Shown here: positions 12,701 to 24,751 of the stretch, in pieces
Position numbering within the stretch: the stretch's first letter is position 1
How the letters are laid out: each line of letters begins with the position of its first letter
NCBI GenBank assembly: GCA_029721515.1
Contig: CM056562.1
Coordinates: 15,569,335 to 15,633,334, forward strand
DNA: 64,000 nucleotides
DNA from: Synanceia verrucosa
Lineage: Eukaryota; Chordata; Actinopteri; Perciformes; Synanceiidae
Reading direction: 5' to 3'
The notes under the pieces: generated by a model
Database searches by the model: none
What the model saw: only the letters and a program-made list of their open reading frames with translations
What the model was told of the DNA's origin: nothing
Position numbers and translations under genes: made by a program

Positions 12701-15700
12701 ACCTTTGAGGAAAATAACCACCATGTTAACTAATGTTACCGCCAGAAACCCTGTCGAGCTCCATGTCTTCATTCAAAACATACATGTGCAAAAAAAAAAC
12801 ACTGAGTCACTGGAAAATTGTAGTGTTAGCCAAAAGGTCATGCTTTCTATTTGTTTCTGTTAGGTTTGAGCCAACTGTGTGTGACTGTGTAGTCACCGTG
12901 ATGTCACCTATTGATTTGAGTTTTTTATTTATTTATTTTTTTTTTAGGCCATCACCATCTTGGTTGTTTGCAACCAGACGAGACACAAGAGGGACCAAAT
13001 GCTAAGTGCAACCAAACGCTAAATAAGACATTTTAATAAGTAGATACACAGAGAACTACCAGGACAGAGGGTAGCAACCTATCAAAAACAATGAAGCCAC
13101 ACCCTAAAGCATCCTCTGCTTTATGATCTGTTTGGCCATCAATTACTAAATGAAGATCATGCTAGAGAGTGAGACCATAAACTCATGTTAACTATGTTTA
13201 CCGAGGTAATAAATCAAGTGAGAAGCAGGGATGTTTTCTCATAGACTTCTATGCAGTTTACCACAGCTATGCACTATTTTTCAGGCCAACTAATAATCAG
13301 ATGCTTAAGGATCCGTACATCATTTGGGGAAAAAAAAAACTAAACAGTTGTCAAGAAGAAAAAAATCTTCCTGTGGAGCATACGTCCTATTTTGTATCTG
13401 ATTGTTCTGCAATTGTCTGCATCATTATGAAGCAACTTAAAAAAAAGGCTAAAAATGGTCTAATGTTATGCTTTCTAGGTTACATAATATACAGGTTAGA
13501 AATGTGGAGTAAGCAGCATTGTGAAACTTGAAACCTGCGTATGTCATGCTATGCTGTAGTAAAGTTCACTGACGGAATATTTAGCTGACAAATCTGCTAA
13601 GTTTAAATCAGTGCCATAATATTTCTGGACTGCAAACGGAAACATATTTTCTAGTGTCAGGGCATTTAATTTATTTAATTTGTTTGGGATGTGATGAGAA
13701 TTTTAACAAATACCAACACTAGCCCAGGATCTAGAAATATCTAAACACTGGGAATGTTGGGACTGGAGATTGAAATACTCAACGTTATCTCAGCATCAGT
13801 GAAGTGCCTGTTTTGCCAAGAGGCCAATGTATTTGTGACTACAGGAAGGGGAGGTGACCTTGGCAGGATGTGATGACAATGAGACTGTATTACGCACACA
13901 GCATCAACAGCATGCACAGCAGTCTGTGTGTGTGGGCTCTGATGCTCTTTCCATTTTAAAAGGACATTAAGGCTAATGGTAATGGTATCTCAGAGGTTTC
14001 CAAGCCTCTTACCAGTACTGCCCCATACACTAGCAGCCAAAGAGCACGTCCATTAAGAAAGTAAACAATAGATATTTTTCATAGGCCACGCAGGTCACAG
14101 TGTAAACGTGTCTGCACCACAACCAATTAACGTCACATCATGTGCTTAAGCTATTTAGCACAGCTCAAAGTTCTGACATTATCCTTTGAAAACATAAAAA
14201 AAATTACCGGAAATTTCTGAGGAGAGGGGCGATAAAGAGTAAACATTTCCAGGAATCTAGACACAAAGTCATTAACACAACCACTTGACATTTAAGCGCC
14301 AGTTGCTAAAAGCAAAGGTTACAATGGGTGCTGACAAATACAGTGTAACAAATAATCTATTGTATGTGTGCTTTATGCGTATGGATGAGCATGTTTTTCC
14401 ATGCGTCACAGCTGAGAAGGCGTTTTCTGATTGTGTCCTTTGTGTGTGAACGATGCACAGTTAATCTGCAGAGTTCACCGCCTTTCATCAGACTCTTAAC
14501 ACAGATGTGACAGACCTGTGTTGTTTGATCCAGCCTGGGATTAGTGATGGCCACAGTCTCCTCGTGGCTCAGAGGCTGCAACGAGTTGACAGCAGCTATA
14601 CACGACAAGCCTGCCGTCCTGCTTACTGACTGTGAAGTCAGCGCAGCTAATTAGCAGTTCTGTCCTGCATGGGCTGATTCATTTACTCAGTGTAGCCTCA
14701 TTTATTTAATCGCATAATTCATTTGCATACACTGCCATTTGTTTTCACTTCCTTACTTTACTAACCGTAGCCACTTTATTTTAGATATGATTATCATGTC
14801 ATTATGGCCAGTCAGCTGTGCAGTGGGTGATGCTTCTAATGGCAATACTTCCATTCACTACTCTGTGAGCAAAGTGTGCAAATAAACCCCCCTCGCTGGC
14901 TGCTCCAGGAGGGTCAATAAAACTACAAGCTGAAATGCGTTTAGATATCCTCAATGAGGATCTCATTGTTCATTCTACCCTTGCGATTTGCGAGGATACC
15001 CTAGCCAATCAATACGAGGACCATTAGGCTTAACAAACCTGGTTCACCTATAAACTGCCCGCAGGCTCTATAAAGCACAACATGTCTTTCTCCAGCCTGC
15101 CTACCTGGAAGAGCTCAGAGATGCATGTGTGTGTGTGTGTGCATGTGGTGATGCAGACCCTCCCTGCATGTATGTGTATCAATGTGCTCTGTTTGCTAGG
15201 ACTGATTTGACAAACAGGGTAATACATGACCATTTTTCCCATAATGAGAAGCTCTATTACATCATTTTTTTAATAACACTGTCATCCTTGTCACTCTCTG
15301 GCAGTAAGGTTTAGGTGTCTGTAAGACCGAGATATGGAACTTGAAAGAAACAGGATGAAGCCTAACAGAGAAACCAAAGCCACAAAAGTCACTGGTTTTA
15401 CTGACAGCGGAGCTGTACAACTCAGAAAAGTGTGCTGTTTATTGTTATTCAATCATTATTTATTGAAAAAATGTTGATTGCATTTTGAGTTATTCTCTTA
15501 CAATGACGTGCTAGCAACCATTGTCTGAAAGTAACAAGCCACTTAAGGCCATTCATCCTACTTGTTGTGCAGAACAACTCATACTCTTCAGTTGTATTGT
15601 TTGATTAAAATTACAGTGCTTTTTACTTAATTAAATAACATTGCGGTATGATTGCTACTTTAAGAAACACATACAATTATTAAAATTAGCGAGCAATAGA

Positions 15701-16317
15701 CAGTTTGCTTTTCAAATACCAGGAAGCGAAACGGCACACGACACAGCAAAACTTCACCTGTATACGCATGTGAATGGAAACACACTGAGAAATCCTGCAA
15801 TGCACAATTAAGTTTCACCACTTAATTGCCTTACTTAGCCTCCCTGCTTTTGTAATGGGTAATTGGTTGCCATGACAAACATTCAGACTATTCATAGCTC
15901 AGAGGCTTGTGCAAAAAAAATGGGAAACATTTGAAGACAGGATGCAGAAGACTTGCGATGAAAGCTTTCCACGACTCCAAATGTTAATAATAAAAGGAAT
16001 GATTACTTCTGTTCTCCTCAAATAATCTGTCAGCCTGATGCAAGGACACTCCTCAGGACAAAATGAACCCCAGTTTTTGAAGTCTGACATACTGTCATGT
16101 TGAGAAATCTGTATATCTCTGTTGAGAGAAGCGAAATAGCTTTTCTGGTGTTTAAATACCGAGAGAAAAGGATGCATAGTGTCACACTGATATAATGCAA
16201 AGGCACAAAAGCATACCTCTGCTGAGATTTCATGTGCTTTTCCTTGAAGTGTAGAAACCTGAATTCCCCAAGACCTCCAGCTATGTGTTACCAAAACACA
16301 TTCATTATTTATGTGAA

Positions 16318-16690
16318 TAGGCAAGGCAGGTTTATTTGTGTAGCATTATACATACAGTTCAACACAATTCAAGTTGCTTTACAGAATAACAAAAAATACT
16401 GAAATGATAAAAGACTTACAATTTGAAAAGTGCAGACAAGAGATAAAACCTCACCATCCAGTTCCATTCATGAAGGCTGTGGTGAATCTCATATCATTGA
16501 GGAGATTATTCCAGGTCTGTGTTGCATTATAACAAAAAAATAGACAAGACTGTGAGGTCACGGTTATGCAGCTGAGGGAATGAATAAAGGATGTCTTTTG
16601 TTGACAGCCCTTCATTGGCTTTGTTGAGCAAGGTCAGTGGATATGTTCATAAAGAACCTTTTAAGGACGCTGTGAGATTCAGACGTTTCC
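16318..16690. repeat. Teleost dispersed repeat fragment
   Basis: The left end (GGCAAGGCAGGTTTATTTGTG... and ...CAAGTTGCTTTACAGAATAAC) has the look of a very common fish interspersed repeat whose copies start with GCAAGGCAAGTTTATTT and contain AAAGTGCTTTACAGA. The following text (GAGGAGATTATTCCAGGTCTG, then GACTGTGAGGTC) also fits that family. The right border is uncertain. Confidence 0.55.
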
Positions 16691-17864
16691 AGGGTGATGT
16701 GTTCATATGCATATATATCATGACATTTCTTTAATACCTTGCATTCTGCCACAATAGTTTTTCTATTATATTTTCTCTGCCGTTTAATGATGAAGATAAA
16801 TTGACTCGTGTAACCCAGCAGGTGTATATATGAAACACTGTCTAAGTATCCAGCTTACTGACTAGTTGGGGCACTTATAGTAAAATAAAATATAAAGTAT
16901 TTTGATTTTATGTTTTAATTCTCAGATAACACTTTATTTCATGTTCTCTCTTATTCTGTCCCTCTTAGTCTATCCGCTGGATGTTGTAGAAACTGCACAT
17001 GCAAATTCAGATCCCACTGTGCTGACTGTATAAATGGAGTCAGATTTTATGCATATAGTGCTGTTTATTCTGTGACAGTTCTACAATATATTGCCTTGCT
17101 TACGGTATTGCAATATATTGAACCGCAATCCCTGTATAATGAGATGTATCATATCGTTCCAGGGTAGCCGGTGCAGATGTCTTGTTCTGTGCGCTCCTTG
17201 TTGTTTACAGTCTGTTTACTTGTGATGTAAGACTGCAGTTGGAATGGAGAGGCGTCTGACCATATTGTCTCACAAGTTGCCAGTTTACAAGCTAATTACC
17301 AACCGCTAAAACTCAAAGTCATTGTCAGATGAGAACATGTTAGTTCTGGGATTGCATTTCAGCCATTGTGTTCTGCCTCTTTTGTTTAACTGCACTGAAC
17401 CAAATTCAATTCAAATACAGATATTTCATTTTACATGATCATACTTTTTTTGGATAACAACATGTTACCCAGTGAAATGTTTGTTTCAGGCAAACCACGT
17501 CTTTCAAAACTTAATCCACTGATTGGTTGATTTCTGTCCACCTCGACATACACTGTCATTTTATTATTAGAGCTATTCTTATTTTATTGGTCCTTTAATG
17601 ATGTCTTTATTACCCCTTACATCTGATATACTAAACTAGACCCAGAATGAGTTCTTTTGATTTGCATTTCTTTCTTAAATTACAAGATAATGGAAGAGCC
17701 TAATTTCCCCAAGGTATTATTCATTTCCTGTCTTTTCCTTTCCACCTCATGACCTTTTAACCTGCAAAAAACTGTATTGGCCAATTAGAGATGGTTAGCT
17801 GCTTTACACAAAGCATCTCTTGAATCATGATTGAAGGTCCGTTTACACGCTGCTAAGCCCTCAA

Positions 17865-17865
<1 letters not shown>

Positions 17866-17899
<34 letters not shown>
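17866..17899. repeat. (CA)n microsatellite
   Basis: A pure CA run of about 17 units. Confidence 0.95.
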
Positions 17900-17902
<3 letters not shown>

Positions 17903-19510
17903 GCTTTTCCCTAAATCTTTTTGGTAACTACGGTGACAGGCAAAACAGGGGTGGGGGGGGTTGATTTGCTTGGAGGGGGAAGGTGAGGAGAGAGTTGATT
18001 CAGGTGTGATGGAGGAAAAATGTAACAACATGAAAATCATCAATGTGACACTCTGGAAAATCTTACTTTCACTCTTTCAGACAGTTTTCCTCTCTAGGAA
18101 ACTTTAACACCCGTTCGTTGGAAGAGTATGTTGTTATTCCAAAATACATGTTTAAATGCCTTCTGAAAAACTCATAACCCCCAAGTAGTGGTGTCCTGAG
18201 CGGTTTGAATGGTTGAACACACAAGAAATGAAATCAATAGTTTCTTTGTGTGGCTGTGTGACAGAGAAAATGGGTGGAATTACACTAGATTGTGCAATTA
18301 TGTGAGTCAGAGATCTAACACAGACACAGAGGGAGAGAGAGAACAAGAGGGCAACACAAACAGTGACACAAAACAGAATATCATTAAAGCTGCACTTCCT
18401 TCTCCTGTTGTTATCATTAAAGCATCTCAGCAACTACCCAGTGACGTGGCCTGTCGCCAGTCACACATTATTGCCACAAAATTGGACTGACAAATACATT
18501 TTGAAATGTAAAAGATATTAATCAAGTGTGAAGGATGCTGCTGATCCTCCGGCTGTAGCAGTGATTGATTCGCACTGACCGGTTGATTGATTTAGTTCAA
18601 ACAAGCAGTGAGTTGACATTTTCTGACACCCCTTGAAGAAAACTGGTGCAGACAAACCCCATCGTTTGAGCACCTCGAAGGCCACCGTTGATTAAGCACA
18701 CTTCCTTTAGTTACACACAGAGGGTAATAAATGAGATAATAAAACGTTTTCAGTCATTGTCAGTAAATACATTTCTAACTATATTTTTTCCTCTTAGGGG
18801 GTGAAAATGCCCTCGTTGTTTGGAAAGAAATTAAATATTTTGTCATTTGTTTGCGCTTCAAATGATATTTTCTTTCCCAAATGAACTCTGTTCAATCTAA
18901 GGTCATTTTTTGGAGCCAGATAAGACGTAGCTTCTCACACAAATGTTTGTTAAATTATCTTTTGCTGCTAATAATTTCTTCTCCCTTTTTGTTTTACACT
19001 TCCCTTGTCTTTGGAAAAGAATCCTCTACCTTTGTTGGAATCAGATTGGACTGTGATAAAAGGCCCTCGTGTATCAGGTGCGTTTTGCTACCATCCGTGA
19101 TTTTGAGCTGTCCTGCAATCACCTGCCATAATCTACTGTTATATTATGCATTTCTGTATTCTTTTATTTGATGGGCTGATGGAAAGTTTTATTTGAATGA
19201 CTTTAATGATTGATTAAAGGAGTTGGTGTGTAAATGTGCAGCAATTCCAGATGAAAAATGTGGCCTTGGAGCACAAAGGTATTAAAATTTGTTAGACCGT
19301 GTTTTTGTTTCACATTATCAGCATGCAGACATTCCAGAGTAATGTCTGCCCAGTTTCAAATGTCACTTTCAGATGTTTAACAGACCTAAAGCTGTTGATT
19401 CCTCAGCTTTAAAAGGTGCTGTGCTGCTGGGCGTAGAGGTGTGGCTGTGACACCAGATAAAAAAAATCATCTACTGTTGCCTGCATTTGGCAGCTGCTGC
19501 TCCTTTAAGC

Positions 19511-19537
19511 TCACACACGCACACGCACACGCGTGCG

Positions 19538-19600
<63 letters not shown>
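19511..19600. repeat. (CA)n microsatellite with CG interruptions at its left end
   Basis: CACG/CGTG-containing units at 19511-19542 lead into a pure CA run to 19600. Short frames that read Thr-His repeats here are artefacts of the repeat. Confidence 0.95.
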
Positions 19601-19603
<3 letters not shown>

Positions 19604-21105
19604 CTATCACCATGGTAACACCCTAAAACTACAGCTGTCTGAAGGAGGATTGACTTTAAATGGAAGTTACTTGCTGTGATTTGTGTATTTTGTGTATCTG
19701 CCTACACTTGCACACAAATGCAGCTGCACAAGATGCTGAGCTTTGGCACCATTGTTTGTAATAAACATTGAATTCAGCATCCAGTTCCTCTGTACATACT
19801 GTGTAATGATGCCACTTCCATTCCAATATCACCACATAATGAGACGGATGCTATTTTTCTGAACTGAAATGACTTCCAGAAATGCTTCAGGTTTTTTTGT
19901 AGAGTGACATTTTGTGGTAGATGTCCCCATTTGAGACAGGTTCACATTGATCTGGGCTGAAAAGGGGATGGGAGATTGATAGTGATGTGTGACAGCCCTA
20001 TTTCCTAAACTCGTAAGCCTGCCTGTCTGCGAATGCCTCAGGTCAGACAGCGAATGAACAAATGAAAATTACCTATTTTGTAAGGGCTCCACAAATCAAT
20101 GCATGCTGCAGTCATGTAAGAGACGTGCTAAAATGACAGGAAATGAGCTCTGAGGACCTACAGGAGTCTTTCTCAACAAAATGAAACATCTTTGGATGTG
20201 ATGATCAACTGCTCTGAATGGAGAACATACCAGTGTATCTGGGTGGGTACAATGACGTGAAAAGGAGATACAGATGATTCAAAACCAATAAGAAAAAAAA
20301 AACAGATTAAGATTATGACAACATGTCAGGCCACATTTAATCACAATAGCTCTCTGGAAGTTGCAGATACACAAGATCTAGAGGGAAGATACAAAAAAAT
20401 GTAATACCACCTGCGTAAATAATTTAATGTAGCACTTCATGGAAAATAACTTTACCCAAAGTAACTTCATCACAATTAAAAGCAAGTTAATTGGATTACA
20501 AAGCTTTTAAGTGGGTCTGGCATGGGGCACTGATATATTTCAAAGCAGCATGTTACATCTAACAGAGCACAACTCCATGTGCATCAGCTTTAAAGGAAAT
20601 CTGCTACATTATTGCAGCCGTGTCGTCAAACACATAATGCATGAACAAGGAACAGTTGTCGTGAGCAAATCAACGAGGATGGACACAGTATATGGGCTAC
20701 TGTAATGTACTGATGTAACTGCATGTAATCTAATATGACCCACTTGTTGTGACTAACTGGTTATAGAAGACAATGAACAGATTTGCTTCTGTGCAATTAT
20801 TTCTCTTGAAAAGAGAAGATAAGCAGTGGACTTCTCTCCGTGCTGTTTTAAAATTAATCATAAGGTGCAATGCACTTCGTTTTCCGATAACAGTGTCAAG
20901 AAAATAAAAAGGGTACATTGGCATTACAAATTCAATTTGATAACAACAGGAGAATAGCTTCACAGCTATACAAAGTAAGTCATCTGATGTTTCGGCATGA
21001 AAACCTGAATAAAACTGCAATCCTGAAAAATCAAAATAGCACTCTGGAAAACTGATTCTCATGGTTTTCAAATAATCAACATTTTTGGATTGACATGCGA
21101 AAGGG

Positions 21106-21111
21106 TTTATT
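21106..21111 (-). terminator. Possible otor polyadenylation signal
   Basis: AATAAA on the minus strand about 165 bp past the otor stop codon. Other A-rich signals further on cannot be excluded. Confidence 0.4.
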
Positions 21112-21276
21112 GACCCTGAAAGTGTGTCATTATGACAGAGCCAGACAGTTGAAGATGACACAACACAACGTAATGGGACATGGTCTGGCACACAGTCTGT
21201 TCTCCTATTTTTTTCATAAAAGCCAGAGTTATAAAAAGCAAGACTTGAGAAGACAGGGGCTTCAGTCCGTCATGTC

Positions 21277-22167
21277 TTAATCACAGTAGAAGTCCATGTT
21301 CTGGAAACAAAGGCAGGGAAAAATGAAGTAATGAGCTAAATGAATAAGATCTATTTATTTTCCAGAAGATGAAAATATTCATGTGAGATATCCTATAGCA
21401 GAGACACATAGACTGTACTCACGGTTGTGGGAATCGTAACTGTGTCTTCTTTAAACACGTGTGTCTCCCTCACCATAGTAGCAGGGAAGTATCCGATGAT
21501 ACCCATCTGGTGCACATAGCGCTCACTGTAAACCTGCCAGGGAAAAGAACATGGCCTCTCAAATAATTATAGGATGTCCTTTATACCTTTCTTCCTTACT
21601 AAGAAATGTACATGCTTGTTCATCATTTCAGCTACAATGAAACTACATATACCTTTCCTAACGCTTTAACAAAGTTCCATTTGTTTGTCACAGCATCTCC
21701 TATGCACCCTGAATTGCACTTACAACTGATGGAAATCTGCACTGCTAACATGGATCAACATGGATCAAATGCTTCACATACACTTCCAGACCAAAAGACT
21801 CCAGCGCCCTCCTCTGGTACAAGTTTGGAATACACATAGACCATCTGACCCTTTTTGATACTGATGAATCTGCAGTCAGGAGCTATGAAGTCATCCAGGG
21901 CCGTGGCCATGGAGATAACATCTGATGAAACATAGAAAACAAAAGAGGAAAGGGAAACATGGATAAGAATAAAATCTCTAAAAAGATACATGCATTTCAT
22001 GGCATGATTTTGCTACGTAAAAGTTTTCAGGATACACTGCATCATGACTTACATGAGCATTCTGTATCTCCACAAATCTTGTTGTCTGCTAGTTTATCCA
22101 TATGAGCAGCCCTCACAGTCTGCTGCAGGAGTCCCAAACAGAGCAGAATCACCAGTTTATAATTCAT
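21277..22167 (-). CDS. otor: otor, otoraplin (MIA-family secreted SH3-like protein)
   Basis: Four coding exons on the minus strand (22053-22167, 21782-21921, 21423-21533, 21277-21300) total 390 bp and give 129 residues, close to the 128 of mammalian otoraplin. The protein starts with a signal peptide (MNYKLVILLCLGLLQQTVRA) followed by HMDKLADNKICGDTEC. The SH3-like core APDCRFISIKKGQ...VYVYSKL...GAGVFWSGSVY and GIIGYFPATMV is clear, and the chain ends in MDFYCD. Cysteines at about 32, 37, 55 and 128 match the two disulfides of the MIA family. MIA-family proteins are secreted and bind extracellular matrix; otoraplin is known from cochlea and cartilage. An upstream in-frame ATG at 22246-22248 would bury the signal peptide, so the internal start is preferred. 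Its position beside pcsk2 matches mammalian gene order. Confidence 0.95.
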
Positions 22168-23021
22168 GCTACACAAAAAGTGTAGAGCCCACAGAGTGCT
22201 GTTGTTGTGTATGCAAGCAGATGGGAATGTGGACTTTAAAAATCCCAAAACAGCTTTCTCAGCCAGGAGTGAATGGGCTGAGCTCTGACATCAGAAGTTG
22301 CCTGACCAATCAGGGTTGAGTTTCAGAAATGTCACACTGTGGAATTATTCATTGCCCACAGGGTAGTTGGCTGACTTTTCTCAAGCATCAATCTCTTTGC
22401 AGGCATAAGTAGCTACACTTCATGTGACCTGTTTGTATTAAGCTCTGTCAGAAAGCAAGCCCATGAGTGTGAATAGTTCTCTCAACTGGTTAACTTTGAG
22501 TAAATGGCATGTTTTTGTCAGAATAAAATGTTAGTTATTTGTCTAACTTGAGTCAGTTTCTGATGATGCTCCTCTTGTTCGAAGGCTTGAGATGAAGTAG
22601 AGGTCACATTATATTGGTTTTAATACAGAAAATATGAATTGGAAAATAAAATGTAAAAAAAAAAATACTTTAGGCTGAATTGCTGTGTACAGGATGTGAT
22701 CATGTTATCAAACATGAACCTGAGAAGTATGATACCACCACTGCACTGAAGCAAATATAAGAATGCGGCAAAAACAAAAACAGAATCATGAACAGAAGCA
22801 TGACTCAGAAACAAAGTATCAACAAAGGATTTATTAACAAAATAATAATCAAGAGTACAGGGAGGAATTAACACTCTAACCTGACTGGCGAAAACCAGAC
22901 AGAAAATATCTTCAAAAAGAAGGCTAATAAAAAAAAGTATCGAACAAAACAAAACAGCTCAGGCACTAATGTATAGGGCTGGGACAATAACCGCATCACC
23001 GCAATACTGCTGTCATGTGAC

Positions 23022-23060
23022 GTATATACGTATATATACACGTATATATATATATATACG

Positions 23061-23131
<71 letters not shown>
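23022..23131. repeat. (TA)n microsatellite
   Basis: A long TA run with ACGTATA interruptions at its left end. Confidence 0.95.
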
Positions 23132-23135
<4 letters not shown>

Positions 23136-23332
23136 AAAGTTACAGGAGTGCATATGGTGTCTGATATGAAAAATAAACAGTAATGTTAACATTACACAAC
23201 ATTACATTAGTAACATTAGACAAGAAATGGGGGTGTTTTGTTTCTTATTAATCGGCCATTAATTGTTAATATTAATTATTGATATCAATTATTTGGGGGT
23301 TTCAGTAGGTCTACTTCTCATGATTAAATTGA

Positions 23333-23338
<6 letters not shown>

Positions 23339-23379
<41 letters not shown>
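23339..23379. repeat. (CA)n microsatellite
   Basis: A pure CA run of about 20 units. Confidence 0.95.
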
Positions 23380-23381
<2 letters not shown>

Positions 23382-24751
23382 ACACAGGCATAAAAGACAG
23401 AAGCATTGCATAAACAGTTTAAAGTTCAATTTCAATAGTAAGTGCTTATAGCAGACACACCCCTCTTATGTAGTACTGTGCATAGTTGTTTACGCAGCTC
23501 TGTTGACTTGATTTTATTCAATAATAGCCTTAAATCTTGTTACAGAGCTGAACACTGTGTCACCAATTTGTGCACATTTTAGGGGTGTAGTGGGGTTGGC
23601 AGGAGTGGGGTTTGCAGAAAACCACCATCCTGCATTGATTGGGTGTTTTATGACCGTGGTGAGAGAAAATCCATACCGTCACAGCCCTCCGTCCTTCTGC
23701 CATCCTCAGTCCTCAATCAGTCCCACTGTGGGAACTTATAGTATTTGTCTCTCATTTTTATTTTTAAATCTGCTTTGCAAATCCTGTCCTCTCACAAACC
23801 CCCAGAGTTCAACATATGAGTCATACTTTCCACCACACACACCTGATGGCATGCCTTTACCTGAACAAAGGTCGAGAAATTCCATCACTCAAGAGTTTCT
23901 TTGTTGTTTGTTGTTTCTTTGTTGAAAACCTGACAGTCTGACAGGCAGAGCTTTACTGTGATGCTGTGTAATACACAAAATAATAATTAAGAACGATAAC
24001 ACTGGTAAATAAGGCAACCTAAGCTCAAAGTTGAGGCCTTTAGGGGTGCAGGCTATAATGCTGAACAGAAAGTGAAAGACCTTCAGCCACATCGCACTTA
24101 TCGCAGTCTTTTGTTGGCAAGCAACATATTTATGAAAATTAACTAGGTTCTTTCGTATGCTTTCATGACGTTACTGGACGTGCTATCTGAAAAATTAAAC
24201 CCCCTAAATGCCAACCTGCATGTCAAATTAAAAAATGTGTTGATTACTAACGTTTTTACCTTGTGGCATCATTTTTTGTGCGCCACCTTTCTAAAGTATT
24301 TGTAAACAAGTAATTATTTCCCTGTTCGGCTGATGCAAAGCTCTGCAAAACGGTGCTCTCTGTGTGTTTGCGTGTTGTGCTGACCTGGGTAGCTGGGCGG
24401 GCGGAGTTTAACCATCTACACAACCTTGTGCATGTTAGAGAATACTCGTGCTCTGCGGTTAATCAAATCAGGCACACCCGCAGACTGATTTTTGAGGAGT
24501 GTGACGTAAGCATGTGACGTGAGTGCGTTATAAAGCCACAGTGAAGTGTTTGACGGCGCTGTTATTGTTCGGTTTGAAGAGTTCGGGGGTGGCGCGGTGC
24601 CTTTTTTTTATTTTTTTTTAGCTACCGCTAGCAAGCTAATTTCACTATTAAACCGCCATCTACATGTCTGGACTTAAGTTTACTTTAGCTATATAGCACC
24701 AGTTCCACCCAGGTAGCGGTAAAGCCAACAAGTTAGGTCCCAAAGTAGCCG

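Larger units (their letters stand above)
6721..21276. other. Gene-poor intergenic region between pcsk2 and otor
   Basis: Both strands were read for exons. The open frames are short, carry no recognisable domain and lack paired splice sites. The region holds microsatellites near 17.9 and 19.5 kb and one dispersed repeat at 16.3-16.7 kb. Many stretches are ordinary moderately AT-rich DNA. Regulatory elements for pcsk2 may lie here, but none can be named from sequence alone. Confidence 0.6.
22975..23688. mobile_element. Candidate non-autonomous DNA transposon (hAT-like ends)
   Basis: The left edge reads AGGGCTGGGACAATAACCGC. The reverse complement of the right edge reads AGGGCTGTGACGGTATGGAT. 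The ends match in AGGGCTG.GAC..TA and resemble fish repeats that start CAGGGCTG.GACGGTA. The inside is mostly TA and CA microsatellite with no transposase. A target-site duplication is not evident, so the two ends might be separate relics. Confidence 0.35.
22168..24751. other. Intergenic region between otor and gtpbp2 (divergent promoters)
   Basis: otor and gtpbp2 point away from each other, so both promoters are here. The left part is AT-rich and repeat-bearing. The last ~350 bp before the gtpbp2 start are richer in GC and contain several GCTAGC motifs, probably the gtpbp2 promoter and 5' UTR. No further gene is seen. Confidence 0.6.

Noticed and set aside
20730..21191. 153-codon minus-strand frame just downstream of otor
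   Set aside because: No domain and no splice link to otor, whose last exon ends in a proper stop. It probably lies in the otor 3' UTR or beyond.
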